Below are positions 62,601-64,000 of a DNA stretch of 64,000 bases, one piece after another (the stretch's first letter is position 1; every line of letters starts with the position of its first letter). A program made the translations under genes and the position numbers. The stretch lies in the NCBI GenBank assembly GCA_900321715.1, contig ONXC01000015.1:1-64000 (forward strand), given 5' to 3'. The DNA comes from an uncultured Bacteroidales bacterium. Its GTDB lineage: Bacteria; Bacteroidota; Bacteroidia; Bacteroidales; UBA932. The notes below the pieces were generated by a model. The model was given only the letters and a program-made list of their open reading frames with translations, did no database searches and was not told where the DNA came from.

Positions 62601-63127
62601 AGTTTGAACCCTGCGGCGGTGGGAATGGAAAGACTGTATGTACGAGCTCCGGTTGGTGAGACACCCTCCTGAAGTGGAATTGCGCCAACTGAGTATGTGG
62701 TATTTGTGGCTTTAAGCTGAGGCTGCTTCTCATATTCCTTCCACCAGGCCTCCTCTTCGGCCATCTGGGACTTGAAAAACTCCTCGTTAAGCCAGGACTT
62801 TTCGTCCTCAGAAAGTACTAAAGGAAGGTTGTTAGGATCAAGTGAGACCTTTGTCCTGACGGACTTGATACTCAGAGTATCTGGTGTTATTGGAATCTGA
62901 ACTGGGAACAGACTGTCACTGCCGTGTCTTGCCATGAGACTCCCAGTTGTCCATGTGCGACTGTCACGGTTGCCGGCAGAATCATATGTGTAAGAGACAT
63001 GGTTCTGTGCGAATGAGGGGACAGTAAGAAAAATGCTTGTTAATATTGTCCAGATACTATGTGCCGCTTTCCGGCCACAAGTCTGAACTGTTCCATAATG
63101 AGTCGATATGAATGACAAGTTTCTCAT
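56657..63127 (-). CDS. Large Rhs/YD-repeat polymorphic toxin-like protein with SpvB and VCBS domains
   Basis: A 2156-residue exported protein (signal ending near VPSFAQ). In order: an SpvB-like domain (VSPTGARTYSLSIPTAAG near 155), VCBS/FG-GAP calcium-loop repeats (DVDGDGVDEM, GDFNGDGKADL, YDIDGDGRTEL, ADINGDGYLDI, MDVNHDGMADM), many YD repeats (TYDSHGNVLTEKSAPYN-type), the Rhs core (LGRGYTGHEHLTWFGLINMNARLYDP) and a tip of about 290 residues. The junction reads YTDYSGE instead of the usual DPxG. The tip ends with SCVGHSTRALWRAG and HPHML, a possible papain-like Cys/His pair. Such proteins form a shell that carries a toxin. ATG 63169 is an alternative start. Confidence 0.88.
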   Translation of the reverse strand: MRNLSFISTHYGTVQTCGRKAAHSIWTILTSIFLTVPSFAQNHVSYTYDSAGNRDSRTWTTGSLMARHGSDSLFPVQIPITPDTLSIKSVRTKVSLDPNNLPLVLSEDEKSWLNEEFFKSQMAEEEAWWKEYEKQPQLKATNTTYSVGAIPLQEGVSPTGARTYSLSIPTAAGFKLVPNVSLAYNSQASEGWAGYGWDIQGISCIKLINKNEYYHGEIKAADVTASDPVFALDGVPLVTNEHSATSSEYPLETARGHILAATETNSYGRVTKFTVLYPNGVRAVYGRSHSYNYNLVFYKLSEMTDLLGNKITFSYTIDSISGNDYITSIRYGYDSENNYSGEINFTYTDWADCPIRYFAGKTIRYTGRLSSIESRSDGEILATYNFTYQQSGPLWLLNRIECTSGTASLPPVEFTYPSIPASQYLKKDNQSITLGASFQIAPLYKRGKFLNGEYRDGILIYPNYAPYSARRDPLTSAWEYGCFSPKNQRIVFIPRLEGNSHSIDTLTLSFGEGFQTMDAVDVDGDGVDEMVKVNLDGVSNSKTKVRITTYKCNNSGEVSDSTAFVVSLNGAHYNIYPYNRVYRWGDFNGDGKADLLAVAYNRNIDDEEIGLPQNCYTALIDLDSQSIITDSVLFDFSIDKEECLFVYDIDGDGRTELCHAENDGIYVFRLWQSNHFSLDRILLSPLANIFTDEDRPLYFADINGDGYLDIARTPSSSSSSSWTIYYYNGHSFTQKSVTLAQPSSFTSAMFMDVNHDGMADMVTVKKTSATTATLGTYMSLNGYSFGSYQLSPDNVKDANGIVPVNVSAYNKPSAFMKFDGLTVYNYSYQGITSASRHITMTVDSYGKRLRSNYTYLPSNAPTWNDASITVDNSQGYTFRALPIYVLSSGYSYLSALPTTWYKVNQYEYYNGVVHNWGLGFCGFSRIRTKEMASPATFHVNDATDVYYLPDKMGVVSKVVCKKGVSQSDPAYYTLTNTWDSHSTTYGKLSPRLTQSVAVDALTGVRSQTSYTYDTWDFPTETRTSRSVSGHGYQYEKHRLTYQHSNSASKYVLGSVTVDATTQNLDSDTEYQWKEKTMTTLDALFRPVSKKYYKGKCYCPSANPFFEASDSTRLTGETKWTYDSHGNVLTEKSAPYNATEFIGHTYTYDSNGRYCLTDTDALGHTTTYVNYNKFGKPFRVVDYRNRSTYYSYDAFGRITTVRRIDSSIEATAYAWGGEGAYTVTKTDVFSGASTVTHYDALDREVRSGSKRFDGQWQYTDTKYNRYGQVSQSSLPFKGSTPTYWNTYTYDTYHRPTKITEASGKQTTWSYSGTSVTTVKDGITSVSTKDASGHVVSVQDAGGTITYTLRDDGQPSKITAPGTVETAFVYDNYGRRTGITDPSAGTRTEAYVWNADGSHQQTHTGPNGSITTSWDKYGRTTSVVRPGEFNTTYTYNTYGLLSNEQSTNGTGTEYTYDSYDRIATVKETVPDSKWLKKTYTYGSWGNVSTIKYTTQGGDITTETYSYANGNNTGVSIAGGTTVWSLVEENDLGMPTEITTGLVTRQYGFTDFGMPTYRKMDGEGTLQNFTYSFNVNTENLSGRTDVVNGQSELFDYDSLNRLVMMNSREVDYGTGGNITYISSVGSLGYTTTDKPYQVTSLTPSSTSLVPDRQQEISYNSLDRPSLLEEGTKSAVFTYNAAGDRVKMQESNSGYTVLTRYYIGGQYEYDSTPAGIKERLYLGGDAYSAPMVLQKVNGGSWTAYNIGRDYLGSITHIATSSGTLVAEYSYDPWGRLRNPATQAIYTSGTEPTLFLGRGYTGHEHLTWFGLINMNARLYDPLLGRFLSPDPYVQAPDFTQNFNRYSYALNNPLKYTDYSGEVFGIDDALIIGAIVGAVIGAYSGGVIANEGEYNPIKWAWNDQTFGYMIAGAAFGGMSGYLGSYIAASGIPFANTLSVMASSLFNSFGTWVYTEGQTPISMSYGFASYDFTNDTWNYFGKKGNKWYENLGYGFGALANITDIVSYLWGGGTTINANSAATKGLDEYGNQHDWWGHHSLTGQNGDTLVSVGPGQHPVHKGYTFAETFYDSVQEANKTWASYSGEPGTWTIPLNNVSEAAIEQYMSSVSRWDLLINSCVGHSTRALWRAGVPTLYLFHPHMLNAQLFVRQIGIYSSPFLYQIP
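57581..57930. repeat. Duplicated Rhs core segment, copy 2
   Basis: Partner of 55681-56030, inside the large Rhs gene directly before its variable tip. Confidence 0.85.
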
Positions 63128-63169
63128 AATATGGTTGCCCAAAGTTAACAAAAAAACTAATAAATTCAT

Positions 63170-63562
63170 TTACAGGATAAAATAACCGACATACTCGTCT
63201 CCATTGGACAGGATGAAGGTAATAGTCCAATAACCGGATGTGCCACTGATTGGCAATACAGAATTGCCGGTTCCAGGGATTTGATAGTTAAACTGTTCCT
63301 CTGTATCCTGATTTTCAATGTAAACATCTACAAGAGTACCGGCACTACTAAGCGATGCGGACACATAAGAAAGTTCAGAATCATAATAAGCCTCAATAAT
63401 TAAGGAACGAGGGGCGCCTGGGTTTTGAGATGCCCCAGATGGTATATGTCGGAGGTTTATATTTATCCCTGAACTACCGATTCCGGCATAAGCAAAGGAT
63501 AAAGAAAAGAAAAGACTCATGGCGAATATCGCCAGAAAAGAAGTGAATGTTGACTTTTGCAT
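63170..63562 (-). CDS. Small secreted DUF3244-like protein
   Basis: A 130-residue protein with a signal peptide (MQKSTFTSFLAIFAMSLFFSLSFAYAG). The mature part is a beta-sandwich of about 100 residues resembling the DUF3244 family of Bacteroidales (SLIIEAYYDSELSYVSASLSSAG, VLPISGTSGYWTITF). Its stop is followed at once by the first ATG of the large Rhs frame, so the two are co-transcribed. It may assist export or folding of the Rhs protein or be an independent surface protein. Confidence 0.65.
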   Translation of the reverse strand: MQKSTFTSFLAIFAMSLFFSLSFAYAGIGSSGININLRHIPSGASQNPGAPRSLIIEAYYDSELSYVSASLSSAGTLVDVYIENQDTEEQFNYQIPGTGNSVLPISGTSGYWTITFILSNGDEYVGYFIL

Positions 63563-64000
63563 AATAATGATATTTATAAGATGAATACGATGCGAATTTA
63601 CTGTCACTTCTTGGTATTATCATCATGTACACTATTACATTTTACACGTTAAAACGCTGATTATCAACGCCGTTTTACGATTAATATATAACACGCTCTT
63701 GTTGATATTGATATTTTGGTCATTTCTAACTACATTTGCACTGAAAAAAACACAGATTTCAATAAAAGGAATCTTATTGACGGGCACTTGTTCAAATTCT
63801 GGCAAAATTTTATACCTAAGGCCCTCAATAAGATTTCCCGTGTGCGATACGCGGGAGATCTTATGTCTTAGGTTGGGTTGCCAGATCCAGAACAAGTACA
63901 TAAGTTTCTCTTTGCAGCAATACCCGTCAGACTAGTGCTGCCGGGTATTGTCTTTTGCAGATGAATACATATAATATATATACCTGGCAGCATTTTTACC
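63563..64000. other. A+T-rich intergenic region with a hairpin
   Basis: No gene is supported in these 438 bases. A 13-bp stem with one mismatch (63918-63930 with 63938-63950, loop ACTAGTG) is followed by TCTTTTG on the plus strand. It may be a terminator or a leader structure for a gene beyond the window. No -33/-7 pair for the DUF3244-Rhs genes stands out. Confidence 0.45.

Noticed and set aside
63699..63935. 78-codon plus-strand frame near the window end
   Set aside because: A+T-rich, no signal or domain, overlaps a hairpin; probably chance.
1..64000. CRISPR array, rRNA, tRNA genes
   Set aside because: No regularly spaced short repeats, no rRNA-like stretches and no cloverleaf with a T-arm were found.

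Overview
The window looks like chromosome of an uncultured Bacteroidales (gut or rumen type) bacterium. Evidence: SusC/SusD pair, many lipoproteins with SC/GC lipoboxes, BACON, DUF4252, Omp28 and DUF3244 proteins, FucP-type sugar transporter, and promoters of the Bacteroidota form TTG - about 20 bp - TAnnTTTG with almost no Shine-Dalgarno sequences. No rRNA, tRNA or CRISPR array was seen. The genus cannot be told from the sequence.

Layout. 0-5.9 kb: alaS, a LptF/G-type permease fused in frame to Fmt, and thiamine pyrophosphokinase. 5.9-9.2 kb: a leftward DUF4252/ECF sigma/anti-sigma/DUF4252 operon and a RAYT-type transposase among long palindromic (REPIN-like) elements. 9.2-10.8 kb: pyrH and a solitary succinate dehydrogenase cytochrome b subunit. 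10.9-37.4 kb: one rightward, very tightly packed operon headed by SusC/SusD. 37.4-42.3 kb: orphan trpB2 behind a complete tryptophan attenuator, then aroE, a flippase-like protein, a PfkB kinase and a small membrane protein. 42.3-44.4 kb: a second RAYT with its own palindrome family, and ssb. 44.5-54.1 kb: lipoproteins, a leftward thioredoxin/Omp28/beta-barrel cluster, folD-xth-cysS and an outer-membrane protein. 54.2-63.6 kb: an A+T-richer Rhs polymorphic-toxin island with a full-length Rhs protein, a second short Rhs tip and two candidate immunity genes.

The most interesting part is the 26-kb SusC/D operon. It encodes two GH20 hexosaminidases, a BadF-type amino-sugar kinase, a MurQ-like SIS etherase, a FucP-family sugar transporter, a GltS-type glutamate transporter, an M20 amidohydrolase fused to a C1B cysteine peptidase, an N-terminal-nucleophile amidase and a ceramidase-fold amidase. 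It also encodes a lipoprotein made of two pseudomurein-binding-repeat-like segments plus a transglutaminase-fold (C71-like) peptidase, a large lipoprotein of repeated pseudomurein-binding-like modules, and three TIM-barrel glycosidase-like proteins, two of which resemble domains I recall from methanogen surface proteins. Together this reads as a surface system that binds a cell-wall polymer, cuts its peptide cross-links and glycan, and imports amino sugars and glutamate. My leading hypothesis is a locus for using archaeal pseudomurein (methanogen cell wall). The main alternative is bacterial murein, which the MurQ-like gene favours. The large module protein is interrupted by an apparent 47-bp deletion.
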